From Granulicella sp. (GTDB lineage: Bacteria; Acidobacteriota; Terriglobia; Terriglobales; Acidobacteriaceae), in assembly GCA_027450185.1 (NCBI GenBank), contig DAIDKF010000017.1, positions 1 through 45,249 of the forward strand: DNA of 45,249 bases. The letters are read 5' to 3'. The notes beneath the pieces were generated by a model that ran no database searches, was not told where the DNA came from, and worked only from the letters and a program-made list of their open reading frames with translations. Made by a program: the position numbers and the translations under genes. This document shows, in pieces, positions 1-8,293 of the stretch; position 1 is the first letter of the stretch; each line of letters opens with the position of its first letter.

Positions 1-213
1 ATCGCCGATCAAAGGAAGGATCTCCTTCAGCATCTCGCGATCCTGGAGCAGCAGCGTGCAGTCCAAATGAACATCTATCAGGCTGCACACCGGGACCGGG
101 AGATGCTGACGGAGATGTTCAACCGGCAGCAAGATGCCTATGCACGGGAGTCCGTTAGCACCGAGCAAAAAAAATTAGACGATATATTCATAGCGAGACG
201 CCACAGGAGTTAA
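1..213 (+). CDS. fliJ: Flagellar export chaperone FliJ, C-terminal part
   Basis: An open frame enters from the left edge and ends at TAA 211-213, giving 70 residues of a highly charged, Gln/Arg/Glu-rich helix with no membrane segment (heptad-like runs such as LLQHLAILEQQRAVQ). FliJ is a small coiled-coil soluble part of the flagellar type III export apparatus that works with the FliI ATPase and FlhA. The call rests on coiled-coil character plus the position just upstream of fliK, where fliJ normally lies. The 5' part is outside the window. Another coiled-coil flagellar protein cannot be excluded from this fragment alone. Confidence 0.6.
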   Translation: MADQRKDLLQHLAILEQQRAVQMNIYQAAHRDREMLTEMFNRQQDAYARESVSTEQKKLDDIFIARRHRS

Positions 214-578
214 AGGCGGATCAACCGCGTGGTCCCTGGTGGTACATGAATGCCCCTGACAAGTATCTGCATGTATGCCGTTGCCGGGTTTCTGGTTGCG
301 TCTGCCTCTGGTGTCTGTAGGTCGTATGGTGCACAGCCTTTGGCGCGAAGTGATTCCATGATAAGAACCAGTACGTGTGCTGAACCGCTTTCCATCGCGC
401 GGTATGCCGGGCGTGCTTTCGTCTTCCGTTCCATCTCTCTCGTCGGAGTAGGCATGGATTGCCCAGTGACCCGGTAACGATTGCCGCCCTGAAGATGGGA
501 GTCCGCGATCGTTCGCAGTCAGCGGCGTGGAAGTCATTTGAAATCAACCCATCTGGATTGCAAGTGTGAAAGAACGCG
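214..578. other. fliJ-fliK intergenic gap, no gene seen
   Basis: This 365-base gap is unusually long for a locus where neighbours mostly touch. Short frames exist on both strands but none has a recognisable product or a convincing ribosome site. No sigma-28 or sigma-54 consensus was found. The fliK frame is closed by TGA at 567-569, so fliK cannot extend upstream into it. Confidence 0.5.
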
Positions 579-2297
579 ATGTCTGGAAGTTGGCGCGCGA
601 CGTGCTGTACTACTGGCGTGCGTATTCCATCAGTGGCGGTAAGTTCGAGCGCGACCCCTTCCACGCAGTCGCCGGCGAGGTCGCCTGAGAGCACGTTTGA
701 ATCGGTGTTTGCAGGTGCCTCGGACAAGGCAGGTTCGGCTCCCAAGCCGGTGGCGCGGGACACAAATACTCGTGTGGAAGAGACCGCAACGAGTCACAAG
801 GCGAGTCAGTCGGAAGCGTCGCAGTCTTCCCCCACTCTCAGCAGCGGAAGCGGCGCTGGCATCGCGGCCGCTCGGAGTGCGTCAACCTCGCAGACGACGG
901 CAAACGCGGCGAATGGGCAGTCCTCATCTCCGGCGATGCCATCACCCGTGGTTCTGCCGACACCGACGCAAGTCATTCCGGGCCCCGGTGCAATGCAGGC
1001 TGGACTCGCGATGGGTTCAAACGGTGCCGTGCCGGCGAGCAATGTGATCAGTATCAGCGGGAGCACATATGCAGATGCGGGCGCCCCCACTCGACCCACT
1101 GGCAAAAAGGAAAAGTCAAATGCGCCTTCGATTCAGAGCAATGCCGAAGCCGCTGTGCCCACGGTGGCCGCCATCCCGAATCAGAGCATTGTTACCGCGG
1201 TAAACCTGTCGAGTTGGCAGGGAAGTGGGCATGGCCAGGGCGACAAGTCCTCGACTACTTCGTCAAGTGCGTTGGCGGAGAGTGCCTTCACGAGTGCTTC
1301 CATGGGTGCTTCCAGAGGTATCCATGACGTGCCGGCCAGGTCTATTGCAGGCGCTGTGGATGGGGATTTGAAGACAGGCGTTGCTCCGGTCGATACACCA
1401 GCTTCCGAGCCGGGTATCTCCGCCAATGTCCAAGCAGCTACATCCGGCGGCGCGATGACTATACCTCCCGCTTCTGATTCGCCAAGCGGTGACGCGAGCA
1501 GTCCATCGAGTGTCCAGGCCACGTCGAAGCCACCCGCCAATCATTCTGCTGTTGCTAAGAGTTCCGACCTGGTCAACGCTCTGGATGCCGGGAATGGCTC
1601 TACGGGTACTCCTGGTGACATGTTGTTCCAGAGCGTTCAAAGCGATGGCCAGACAGTGTCGGGTCCGCCGGTTGACGCGTTGAAGACAGTAGAGACTGCG
1701 CTGAGATCGCCGGATAGCGGAGTCTCTCCGGTGCAGGCGCAGTCGGTTGTCATGCATGTTGCCTCTCACGAGGCTGCGCCGGTCCTGAATGCAACGGATA
1801 GCCTCGTCAACACAGATGCATCGGTGAAGTCACAGGGAGCTCCGGTAGCAGTTCACGGCTCTGCTGGAGACGTGACGGCGTCGTCTGGCATCAATGCCGC
1901 GAAGCTCATTCAGACGATGGGTGAAACAGAGATGCAGGTAGGGATGCGTACGACTGAGTTCGGCGATATCTCTATTCGTACGACCATATCGCAGCAGCAG
2001 ATGGTGGCGCAGATATCCCTTAATCATAACGATCTGAGCCAGGCGATATCGGCTCACGTTGCAACCGTGCAGGCAAAGCTTGGAGCGGACTATGGTCTTC
2101 ATACCTCGATCGAGGTCAATAACCAGAGTTCATCCCTGTCCGGTGGGTCGGGAGATTCTTCGCGACAGGAGCAGCAGTCGTACCCCCGCTTTACGGGGTC
2201 CGAGCCCTCCATCTTTTCTGCCGGTGGCGATGCAGAGGTAAGCCTGGGAGTGGCGATACATGCAGAAAATGGACATGGATTGGACATCAGAATTTAG
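579..2297 (+). CDS. fliK: Flagellar hook-length control protein FliK
   Basis: FliK is the secreted molecular ruler that measures the hook and switches the export apparatus from hook to filament substrates. The 572-residue product has a long Ser/Ala/Thr/Gly/Pro-rich, disordered, export-compatible N-terminal part (about residues 1-430). A compact C-terminal domain (about 440-520) has the Flg_hook pattern: EMQVGMRTTEFGDISIRT, then QISLNHNDLSQAISAH and a short LGADYGL segment. The start is bounded by a frame stop at 567-569, so the ATG at 579 is the only reasonable choice although its ribosome site is weak. flgD follows after 28 bases, as in many hook operons. Low-complexity composition makes the N-terminal half poorly conserved, so identity rests on the C-terminal domain and context. 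Confidence 0.88.
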   Translation: MSGSWRATCCTTGVRIPSVAVSSSATPSTQSPARSPESTFESVFAGASDKAGSAPKPVARDTNTRVEETATSHKASQSEASQSSPTLSSGSGAGIAAARSASTSQTTANAANGQSSSPAMPSPVVLPTPTQVIPGPGAMQAGLAMGSNGAVPASNVISISGSTYADAGAPTRPTGKKEKSNAPSIQSNAEAAVPTVAAIPNQSIVTAVNLSSWQGSGHGQGDKSSTTSSSALAESAFTSASMGASRGIHDVPARSIAGAVDGDLKTGVAPVDTPASEPGISANVQAATSGGAMTIPPASDSPSGDASSPSSVQATSKPPANHSAVAKSSDLVNALDAGNGSTGTPGDMLFQSVQSDGQTVSGPPVDALKTVETALRSPDSGVSPVQAQSVVMHVASHEAAPVLNATDSLVNTDASVKSQGAPVAVHGSAGDVTASSGINAAKLIQTMGETEMQVGMRTTEFGDISIRTTISQQQMVAQISLNHNDLSQAISAHVATVQAKLGADYGLHTSIEVNNQSSSLSGGSGDSSRQEQQSYPRFTGSEPSIFSAGGDAEVSLGVAIHAENGHGLDIRI

Positions 2298-2325
2298 GAC
2301 GGAATCACGTCAAGAGAGGAAATAG

Positions 2326-2889
2326 ATGAATATTCAAGGAGTAGTCCCAGCAATCACGGCGCCTGTACAAGGGGCAACTGCCAACGCCATCCCCAACGCG
2401 GCTAGCACGACCAGCGCTGCGTCGACTACTGCTACCGGCAGTACTGCAACGGGCACGTCCGCAACCAGCCTTCAGGACACATTCTTGAACCTGCTCGTCA
2501 CAGAGTTGCAGAATCAAGACCCCACCGCACCTGTCGACCCGACCGCGATGGTGGGCCAACTGGTCTCGTTGAATCAGTTGGATCAGCTAATCTCCATCAA
2601 TCAGACGCTTACCAGCATGGCGCCAACCACGTCGACCACAACGAGTTCTTCGACCACGCCTACTGCTGCGCTTGCAAGTCCTACCGGCACGGCTTCAAGC
2701 GGAGCTGCGAGTTCGTCCTCGTCCAATCAAACTTCGGCTGCTGCCGCTGCGGCAATCAGCCGGATCCTCGCTTCGAGCACCAGCGCCACGAATGCAAATG
2801 CAGCCAACGCCGCAGCACTGATGAACCTGTATGGCGGCTTGGCGGCTCCGGCCCAAACTTCAAGTTCCACAACTACAGGAGGTAGGTAG
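2326..2889 (+). CDS. flgD: Flagellar hook assembly scaffold FlgD, short form
   Basis: FlgD caps the growing hook and is needed for FlgE polymerisation. The diagnostic N-terminal scaffold lies at about residues 45-95: LQDTFLNLLVTELQNQDPTAP followed by DPTAMVGQLVSLNQLDQL. A GAGAGGA ribosome site lies before the ATG. The product has only 187 residues. After the scaffold it is a Ser/Thr/Ala low-complexity tail, and the Tudor-like/FnIII-like C-terminal domain of longer FlgD proteins (E. coli about 230 residues) is not visible. It sits between fliK and flgE, and its stop codon directly abuts the flgE start. Confidence 0.93.
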   Translation: MNIQGVVPAITAPVQGATANAIPNAASTTSAASTTATGSTATGTSATSLQDTFLNLLVTELQNQDPTAPVDPTAMVGQLVSLNQLDQLISINQTLTSMAPTTSTTTSSSTTPTAALASPTGTASSGAASSSSSNQTSAAAAAAISRILASSTSATNANAANAAALMNLYGGLAAPAQTSSSTTTGGR

Positions 2890-4131
2890 ATGGCATCCTT
2901 TTCCGTTCCACTGTCTGGCTTGCAGGCGAGTTCTTCGGATCTCAACGTGATTGGTAATAACCTCGCGAACCTTAATACCGATGGCTACAAGGATCAAACT
3001 CTGAGTTTCGGCGATATCTTTTCGCAGATACAAGGGACTTCGGGCAACGGCGACCCCATCCAGGTAGGATCGGGTGTTCAGATTGAAGGCACATCTTCCA
3101 ACCTCACCAATGGCTCCGTCAATTCAACCGGAACGGCTTCAAACATGGCATTGCAGGGCAATGGATATTTTGTTGTAAGCGGCAACGGAGAGACCAGTTA
3201 CACCCGTGATGGTGATTTCTCGGTCAATTCGTCGGGTCAGCTCACCACCGCGACGGGCGAGTTGGTCATGGGATTTCCTGCGGTGAATGGGACGGTTTCA
3301 ACCAGCGGCGTTTTGGCTCCAATTGCTGTCAATTCGAATGGAACGGTGCCTGCCGTCGCCACATCGAGTTTCCAGGTGGATGCAAATCTTGACTCTGCCT
3401 CAACCGTAGGAACGACCTTCAACACGCCGCTTACCGTCTACGATTCACTAGGCACACCACAGACGCTGAATATTCAATACACCAACACAGGCACGAATAC
3501 CTGGAGCTACAGCGTCACACTGCCAGGCTCTGCCACGGGTTCTGCTGCTGCGACGACGACCCTTGCAAGCGGCACCATGAGTTTTAGCTCGTCCGGCCAA
3601 CTGACATCCCCCACCGGCACGGTACCGGCCATCAACATCACGGGCCTGGCGGATGGGGCGGCCAATATGACTCTTACCTGGAACCTGAACGACGCTTCAG
3701 GAAACCCAACCATCACCCAGCAGAATACGGCCAGCGCCCTGAACACTACGCCGACCCAGAATGGTTTTGCGGCTGGTGCGCTGACGGGTTATTCGGTGCT
3801 TTCCGACGGAATTGTCCAGGGGCAGTACAGTAACGGCCAGACGCTGGCACTGGGACAGGTTGCGGTGGCCAACTTCGCCAATCCGCAAGGTCTCACGCAG
3901 AGCGGCGATGGGAACGAGCAAGCAACAGCCGGGTCCGGCGCTGCAGTTGTTGGTATCGCTGGTGTCGGCGGCAATGGCACGATTACCGGAGGCGCTGTTG
4001 AGGAATCCAATGTGAACCTCTCCACCGAGTTCGCCAACATGATCGTGGCGCAGCAGAGCTACGACGCCAACGCAAAGGTTCTGACCACCCTCGACCAGGT
4101 GGATCAGTCAACGATCCAGATGGTCGCATAA
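2890..4131 (+). CDS. flgE: Flagellar hook protein FlgE
   Basis: FlgE is the structural subunit of the hook, the flexible joint between rod and filament, exported by the flagellar type III system. The 413-residue product begins with the rod/hook N-terminal signature (SGLQASSSDLNVIGNNLANLN, residues 9-29). A GNGYFVVSG / YTRDGDF segment typical of FlgE/F/G proteins follows, and it ends with the C-terminal amphipathic helix (EESNVNLSTEFANMIVAQQSYDANAKV). The ATG follows the flgD stop with no gap and has AGGAGG about 8 bases upstream. The central region (about 130-330) is the variable outward-facing hook domain. A hairpin 44 bases downstream may end the fliK-flgD-flgE transcript. Confidence 0.96.
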   Translation: MASFSVPLSGLQASSSDLNVIGNNLANLNTDGYKDQTLSFGDIFSQIQGTSGNGDPIQVGSGVQIEGTSSNLTNGSVNSTGTASNMALQGNGYFVVSGNGETSYTRDGDFSVNSSGQLTTATGELVMGFPAVNGTVSTSGVLAPIAVNSNGTVPAVATSSFQVDANLDSASTVGTTFNTPLTVYDSLGTPQTLNIQYTNTGTNTWSYSVTLPGSATGSAAATTTLASGTMSFSSSGQLTSPTGTVPAINITGLADGAANMTLTWNLNDASGNPTITQQNTASALNTTPTQNGFAAGALTGYSVLSDGIVQGQYSNGQTLALGQVAVANFANPQGLTQSGDGNEQATAGSGAAVVGIAGVGGNGTITGGAVEESNVNLSTEFANMIVAQQSYDANAKVLTTLDQVDQSTIQMVA

Positions 4132-4470
4132 CGCGATGCAGCACAGGAATGATTAGCTTACGATGAGGAACTCCCATCAGGCGAGGAACATCGCCTGGTG
4201 CGGCCTCTTCGCTGCGCGCGCTTCTCATGGCTGACTCATCAGCGTTGAGCAGCGCGACAGCGCGCATCCTCGCCACTAATTGGCTACGGATCAATCATTT
4301 GTCAGATTTTTAGATCCGCGCACTCAGAATTGCATCTTCGAGCCATTCCGGCCCTTCGATTGCTTCATCTGTTGTGTCGGTCCTCCATGGGCGAACGTCC
4401 TCCACCACTGTGGCAAGGAAGCTTCTCCCAGATAGGACCAGCAACTGTACGCAGCCATACGCGAGGGTCC
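4132..4470. other. flgE to fliN-like intergenic gap
   Basis: This 339-base gap separates the hook genes from the export genes. It contains a hairpin at 4175-4200 but no gene I can support; genes such as flbD, motA, motB or fliL that often lie here are absent. The downstream frame is open back to 4330, but the residues before 4471 look non-protein-like and lack conserved features. Confidence 0.5.
4175..4200 (+). terminator. Hairpin downstream of flgE, possible terminator
   Basis: CATCAGGCGA at 4175-4184 pairs with TCGCCTGGTG at 4191-4200 across a GGAACA loop: ten pairs with one G-U. No T-run follows, so it may be a Rho-assisted terminator or a 3' stabilising structure rather than a classic intrinsic terminator. 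Confidence 0.4.
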
Positions 4471-4773
4471 ATGAGTACTTCTGTCCAAAGTTCGGAATGC
4501 AGGCTTACCGAGGTCCCTCCGTCGGAGGAGCCGGCAAGCGAAGAGAACCTGCTCGAGAGAATGCCATGGTTGCCCTGTACTCTCACCGTCGACGTGCCGG
4601 TCGTGCACTTCACCATTGGGCACCTTCTCTCCCTCATCCCGGGCGCAATCGTCGAAACGGCCAGTCACCAGACCAGCGATGTTCCCTTGCGCATCAATCA
4701 ATTGCTGGTTGGCTGGACGGAGTTTGAGGTCATCGGCGATCGTCTGGCGGTACGCATCACGGATCAAGCATGA
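4471..4773 (+). CDS. fliN: Small SpoA-domain switch protein, FliN-like
   Basis: This 100-residue protein carries one C-terminal SpoA (FliM/FliN) domain at about residues 33-100: LPCTLTVDVPVVHFTIGHLL, then PLRINQLLVGWTEFEVIGDRLAVRI. FliN forms the cytoplasmic C-ring and docks the FliH/FliI ATPase complex. The ATG at 4471 was chosen because GAGGG lies just upstream and residues before it look non-coding; the frame is open back to 4330. It overlaps the next gene by four bases (ATGA at 4770) and heads the fliO-P-Q-R-flhB-flhA run, the usual place for fliN. A second, longer SpoA protein follows fliM at 12167, so the assignment of fliN between the two is uncertain. Confidence 0.8.
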   Translation: MSTSVQSSECRLTEVPPSEEPASEENLLERMPWLPCTLTVDVPVVHFTIGHLLSLIPGAIVETASHQTSDVPLRINQLLVGWTEFEVIGDRLAVRITDQA

Positions 4774-5228
4774 CAACCAGGAATCAAAAGCCACGTCCTC
4801 GGCTCAAAGAGTCACGCCAGCAGCTCTCCGTCTGCACTGCGGAGGCTCAGCCCGCAGGAGTGTCATTTCATGCATTGCTTCGCGGATGTGCAGCATCGCA
4901 GGAGGGCTGGAGCTCGCTTCTCCGGTCCGTTGCTTCCTTCTCCCGCGCTCAAGGCACATCTCTGCAACGCGTGGCTCGCGGTGCGCTGGCAAGAATCTGG
5001 TCATGGCTGCATGCGAAGTACGCCCTGACGGCAACCAGGCGATTGCGCATCTCTGAAACGGTCTCCCTTGGCGAGAAGCGCTTTGTGGCCATCGTGACGG
5101 TAGAGGATCGCGAGTTCCTGATTGGTGGCGGAGCCGCTGGGATATCGCTGCTGGCAAAGTTGGGGGCTTGCTCAGAATCCGAGGCAGACCCGCCGCAGGC
5201 ATTGGCCACGAAAAGGGAGGAGCCATAA
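4770..5228 (+). CDS. fliO: FliO-like flagellar export protein
   Basis: FliO helps assemble the FliP ring of the export gate. About residues 90-135 match its cytoplasmic domain: RLRISETVSLGEKRFVAIVTVEDREFLIGGG, a strand-rich pattern ending in a double-Gly turn. The ATG overlaps the previous stop (ATGA), and its own TAA overlaps the fliP ATG by one base, so translation is probably coupled. I do not see the N-terminal membrane helix FliO normally has: residues 1-85 are polar and basic with only short hydrophobic patches. This is either a membrane-less variant or a fusion with unrelated N-terminal sequence. Context between fliN-like and fliP supports the name. Confidence 0.72.
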   Translation: MTTRNQKPRPRLKESRQQLSVCTAEAQPAGVSFHALLRGCAASQEGWSSLLRSVASFSRAQGTSLQRVARGALARIWSWLHAKYALTATRRLRISETVSLGEKRFVAIVTVEDREFLIGGGAAGISLLAKLGACSESEADPPQALATKREEP

Positions 5229-6139
5229 TGCGCCATCGCGCATACCAAAGACTCCTCGTGCTCGCATCGACGCTCGTGCTGACAACGGCTCCTGCGTTTG
5301 CACGTGGACGCTCCGTGCCGGAGGGATTTCAGGTGGCTCAGGCCGATATCCAGCAGATGCAGGCCCCTCCAGTGTTTCCTGCGCCTCGTCCGATCGACAT
5401 TACCCCCATCGGAGAAGCACCGGCTGCGCCCCCCACCGCCGATCGCTCCGGCACGTCCGCTCTTCCATCCGCAACGGACATGAGCGGAGCTCTGCAGGCT
5501 TCAGGGGCGCTGGGGAGATCGGTGCCATGGCCGATCATCTTCACGCTCACGGCGCTTACGCTGATTCCATCCATCCTTATCTGCATGACACCCTTTGCAC
5601 GGCTGCTGATCGTCTTTCACTTTCTCCGCCAGGCCCTAGGGCTTCAGTCCACGCCATCCAACCAGACGCTCATCGGTCTATCGCTGATTCTGACCTTCTT
5701 CCTCATGCAGCCCGTAGCGTCCAAAATCTATCAGGACTCACTCGTTCCCATGCAGTCGGGCCAGATCACTCCGATCGACGCGCTTTCACGTGCAGAGGTG
5801 CCGATGCACGAATTTATGGGGCACTATGTCCGCGAAAGTGACGTAGCTCTATTTATTGAACTAGCCAAGGAGCCGCGCCCGGCCTCGATCAACGACGTGT
5901 CCATGCGTGTACTGCTTCCCGCCTACATCTTGTCCGAATTAAAAGCCGGCTTTCAGATTGGCACGGTTCTGTTCTTGCCGTTTCTGGTCGTAGACATGGT
6001 GGTGGCTTCCATTACGACATCGGTAGGCATGTTGCAGTTGCCTCCGGTCGTCATCTCCACCCCTCTCAAACTCCTGCTGTTTCTGATGGTGGATGGATGG
6101 CATCTGTTGATTGGTTCATTGATGAGGAGCTTTAGCTGA
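5228..6139 (+). CDS. fliP: Flagellar export gate protein FliP
   Basis: FliP forms the core pore of the flagellar type III export gate with FliQ and FliR in the inner membrane. The 303-residue product starts with a cleavable signal (RLLVLASTLVLTTAPAFARG, typical of FliP) and a polar linker (about 30-95). Then comes the conserved FliP body from WPIIFTLTALTLIPSILICM to the C-terminus, including LGLQSTPSNQTLIGLSLILTFF, a periplasmic loop with AEVPMHEFMGHYVRESDVALF, and the closing hydrophobic hairpin. The ATG at 5228 was preferred over an in-frame upstream start at 5168 because it gives the signal peptide and has GGAGG 8 bases upstream. fliQ follows after four bases. Confidence 0.96.
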   Translation: MRHRAYQRLLVLASTLVLTTAPAFARGRSVPEGFQVAQADIQQMQAPPVFPAPRPIDITPIGEAPAAPPTADRSGTSALPSATDMSGALQASGALGRSVPWPIIFTLTALTLIPSILICMTPFARLLIVFHFLRQALGLQSTPSNQTLIGLSLILTFFLMQPVASKIYQDSLVPMQSGQITPIDALSRAEVPMHEFMGHYVRESDVALFIELAKEPRPASINDVSMRVLLPAYILSELKAGFQIGTVLFLPFLVVDMVVASITTSVGMLQLPPVVISTPLKLLLFLMVDGWHLLIGSLMRSFS

Positions 6140-6143
6140 CGCT

Positions 6144-6413
6144 ATGGACGTTGATCAGGCAGTCTTACTCGGACGAATGATGTTGCAAGAGGTGCTCATC
6201 CTGGTGGGGCCCATCCTGGTGGTTGCTATCGTCGTCAGCCTGATGGTGAATATTCTTCAGGTACTCACGTCCTTGCAGGACAACACCGTATCGACCGTGT
6301 CCCGCCTGCTCATTACCGGGGCAGCGCTGTTCTTCACGATGCCGTGGATGTGGCGGAACCTCGCCCACTACACGCTGTTTCTTTTCTCTGATCTCAAGAG
6401 GTATCTGCAATGA
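6144..6413 (+). CDS. fliQ: Flagellar export gate protein FliQ
   Basis: An 89-residue protein with two membrane helices (about 12-37 and 50-75), the normal FliQ size and topology. Typical features are LLGRMMLQEVLILVGPILVVAIVVSLMVNILQ and the polar turn LTSLQDNTVSTVSRLL between the helices. FliQ subunits pack around the FliP/FliR pore in the export gate. It lies between fliP and fliR and overlaps the fliR start by four bases (ATGA at 6410-6413). Confidence 0.95.
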   Translation: MDVDQAVLLGRMMLQEVLILVGPILVVAIVVSLMVNILQVLTSLQDNTVSTVSRLLITGAALFFTMPWMWRNLAHYTLFLFSDLKRYLQ

Positions 6414-7180
6414 CCGAGATAGCTCTGCTTGCGATCATCAGCGGTCTGCTCACGATCAGCGTCCGCCTTTCGGGGCTCATGCTCTTCGCTCCGTTCTTTG
6501 GCAGCAGCGTGATTCCCGCTCGCGTCAAAGCTGGTCTGGTGCTGGTGCTTACACTGCTTTTATTCCCCACCGTGGGGCAACGGATCGGTCCGTATGGACT
6601 GACGGACTGGCCTCTTCTGATCTTGCGAGAGTTCATCATCGGTGTGGGGATGGGGATCGCAACCAACCTTGTCTTCGATGCGACCCAGTTGGCGGGTCAG
6701 GTCATCGGCGTGCAAATGGGCTACTCCCTGGTGAATATTCTTGATCCCCAGACCCAGGTAGATACAACCGTCGTCGCAGTCTTCTACCAGTCGATTGTCA
6801 TGCTGCTCTTTCTGCAGATGAATATTCACTATTGGATTCTTCGCGCGGTTGGGGAGAGCTTTCTCTACTTGCCACCCTCCACGACTCACTTGAGCGGACT
6901 TTTTACGCTGGCGGTTCTCAAGACGGGCGGCATGGTGTTCGGGCTCGGCGTGCGGATAGCAGCTCCTGTACTGGCCGCAACGCTGGTCGGGGATGTCCTG
7001 CTCGGGCTGCTCGGCAAAGCGTCTGCTCAATTGCCCCTCATGTTACTCGGCCCTGCAATCAAGAGCCTGCTGGGAATTCTTATTCTCATGGCAACGCTCA
7101 AGTACTGGCCCGACCTATTCCACAGACTATTTCAGAACACGTTAGAGAACGGTGTTCATATTCTGCACCTCGCACAATGA
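6410..7180 (+). CDS. fliR: Flagellar export gate protein FliR
   Basis: A 256-residue polytopic inner-membrane protein (about six hydrophobic segments) matching FliR: SVRLSGLMLFAPFFGSSVIPARVKAGLVLVLTLLLFP near the N-terminus and REFIIGVGMGIATNLVFDATQLAGQVIGVQMGYSLVNILDPQTQ in the middle are classic family stretches. One FliR subunit completes the FliP5-FliQ4-FliR1 export gate. The start overlaps the fliQ stop; flhB begins six bases after the stop. Length is usual for the family. Confidence 0.96.
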   Translation: MTEIALLAIISGLLTISVRLSGLMLFAPFFGSSVIPARVKAGLVLVLTLLLFPTVGQRIGPYGLTDWPLLILREFIIGVGMGIATNLVFDATQLAGQVIGVQMGYSLVNILDPQTQVDTTVVAVFYQSIVMLLFLQMNIHYWILRAVGESFLYLPPSTTHLSGLFTLAVLKTGGMVFGLGVRIAAPVLAATLVGDVLLGLLGKASAQLPLMLLGPAIKSLLGILILMATLKYWPDLFHRLFQNTLENGVHILHLAQ

Positions 7181-7186
7181 GAGACC

Positions 7187-8293
7187 ATGGCTGACTCCAG
7201 CAAGACTGAACAAGCTACACCGAGGCACCGGCTCAAGGCACGAGAGCAGGGTCAGGTCACGCGCTCCCGCGAGTTGTCCAGTGCGTTGTCTATGTTCGTC
7301 GTTGCGGGCGTAATGGTTATCGTCGCGCGGCAGGGAGCGGCTCAATGGACAGACTTCTTTCGCAACATCTTGAGTTCCGCAAGCACGGACTCGATCGAGC
7401 CGAATGGCCCCTTATTGTTCTGGACGAGCATTGAAGCATTACGTTGGGTCTTTCCGTTTCAGATTGCTGCGCTGGCCGTTGCGCTCGGCGTTGGACTGGC
7501 CCAGGGTGGATTCGTCTTTGCACCCGAAGCGCTCTCCTTCAAATTTGATCGCCTGAGTCCAGCGAGGCGGCTTGGACAGATCTTCTCGCTCACATCGGTC
7601 AGCAGCGTGCTCAAGTCACTCTTGCCGTTCGCCGCTATTGCATGGATCGGCTATGCCAGCATCCAGAGACACTGGATGGACATTTTGGGAAGTTCCTATG
7701 TGGACGCACGAGCCTTTGCAAATCTGGTCGGCGGAATACTTTTCGAGGTCTGTTGGAAGTCCGGTCTGGTGCTTCTTGTGTGGGCGGCTGTGGATTATCT
7801 TCTGCTGTGGCTGAAGAGCGAAGGTGACTTGAAGATGAGTCGCCAGGAGATTCGCGAAGAGATGAAGGACTCGGAGGGTAATCCTGCGAACAAGGCTCGA
7901 ATCCGAAGGCTTCAGCGGCAGTCACGGCGTCGGCAGATGATCAAGGCGGCCGAGACTGCGACCGTCGTCATCACGAATCCGACCCACTACGCAGTCGCAT
8001 TGAAGTTTGAAATGAGCATGGCCGCTCCCTTGGTGGTAGCCAAGGGGCTCGACCTGCTGGCATTGAAGATCAGGGAGATCGCTCAGGACTGCGGGATTCC
8101 CATCATGGAGAACCGTCCGCTCGCGCAGGCGCTGTACAAGGGCGTTGAAGTAGGAGACGCCATTCCTTCCGCCTTGTATCACGCGGTCGCAGAAATTTTA
8201 GTTCTGGTCTACAAGGCGCAGGACGATGTCAAACGGAAGGATGCCGAGAGAAGAACCTCGGTCAACCGATCGGAAGAAACGAGGCCGCAGTGA
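7187..8293 (+). CDS. flhB: Flagellar export switch protein FlhB
   Basis: FlhB is the substrate-specificity switch of the flagellar export apparatus. The 368-residue product opens with KTEQATPRHRLKAREQGQVTRSREL, the usual FlhB N-terminus. Four membrane segments follow (about 28-205), then a cytoplasmic domain containing the self-cleavage motif NPTH at residues 264-267 (TNPTHYAVAL). Autocleavage between Asn and Pro, together with FliK, is what changes export from hook to filament proteins. The ATG at 7187 follows GAGAC six bases after fliR. Its TGA at 8291-8293 overlaps the flhA start. Confidence 0.97.
   Translation: MADSSKTEQATPRHRLKAREQGQVTRSRELSSALSMFVVAGVMVIVARQGAAQWTDFFRNILSSASTDSIEPNGPLLFWTSIEALRWVFPFQIAALAVALGVGLAQGGFVFAPEALSFKFDRLSPARRLGQIFSLTSVSSVLKSLLPFAAIAWIGYASIQRHWMDILGSSYVDARAFANLVGGILFEVCWKSGLVLLVWAAVDYLLLWLKSEGDLKMSRQEIREEMKDSEGNPANKARIRRLQRQSRRRQMIKAAETATVVITNPTHYAVALKFEMSMAAPLVVAKGLDLLALKIREIAQDCGIPIMENRPLAQALYKGVEVGDAIPSALYHAVAEILVLVYKAQDDVKRKDAERRTSVNRSEETRPQ

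Noticed and set aside
250-477. A 75-codon plus-strand frame in the fliJ-fliK gap.
   Set aside because: No ribosome site, no recognisable product, and it is surrounded by equally long frames on the other strand.
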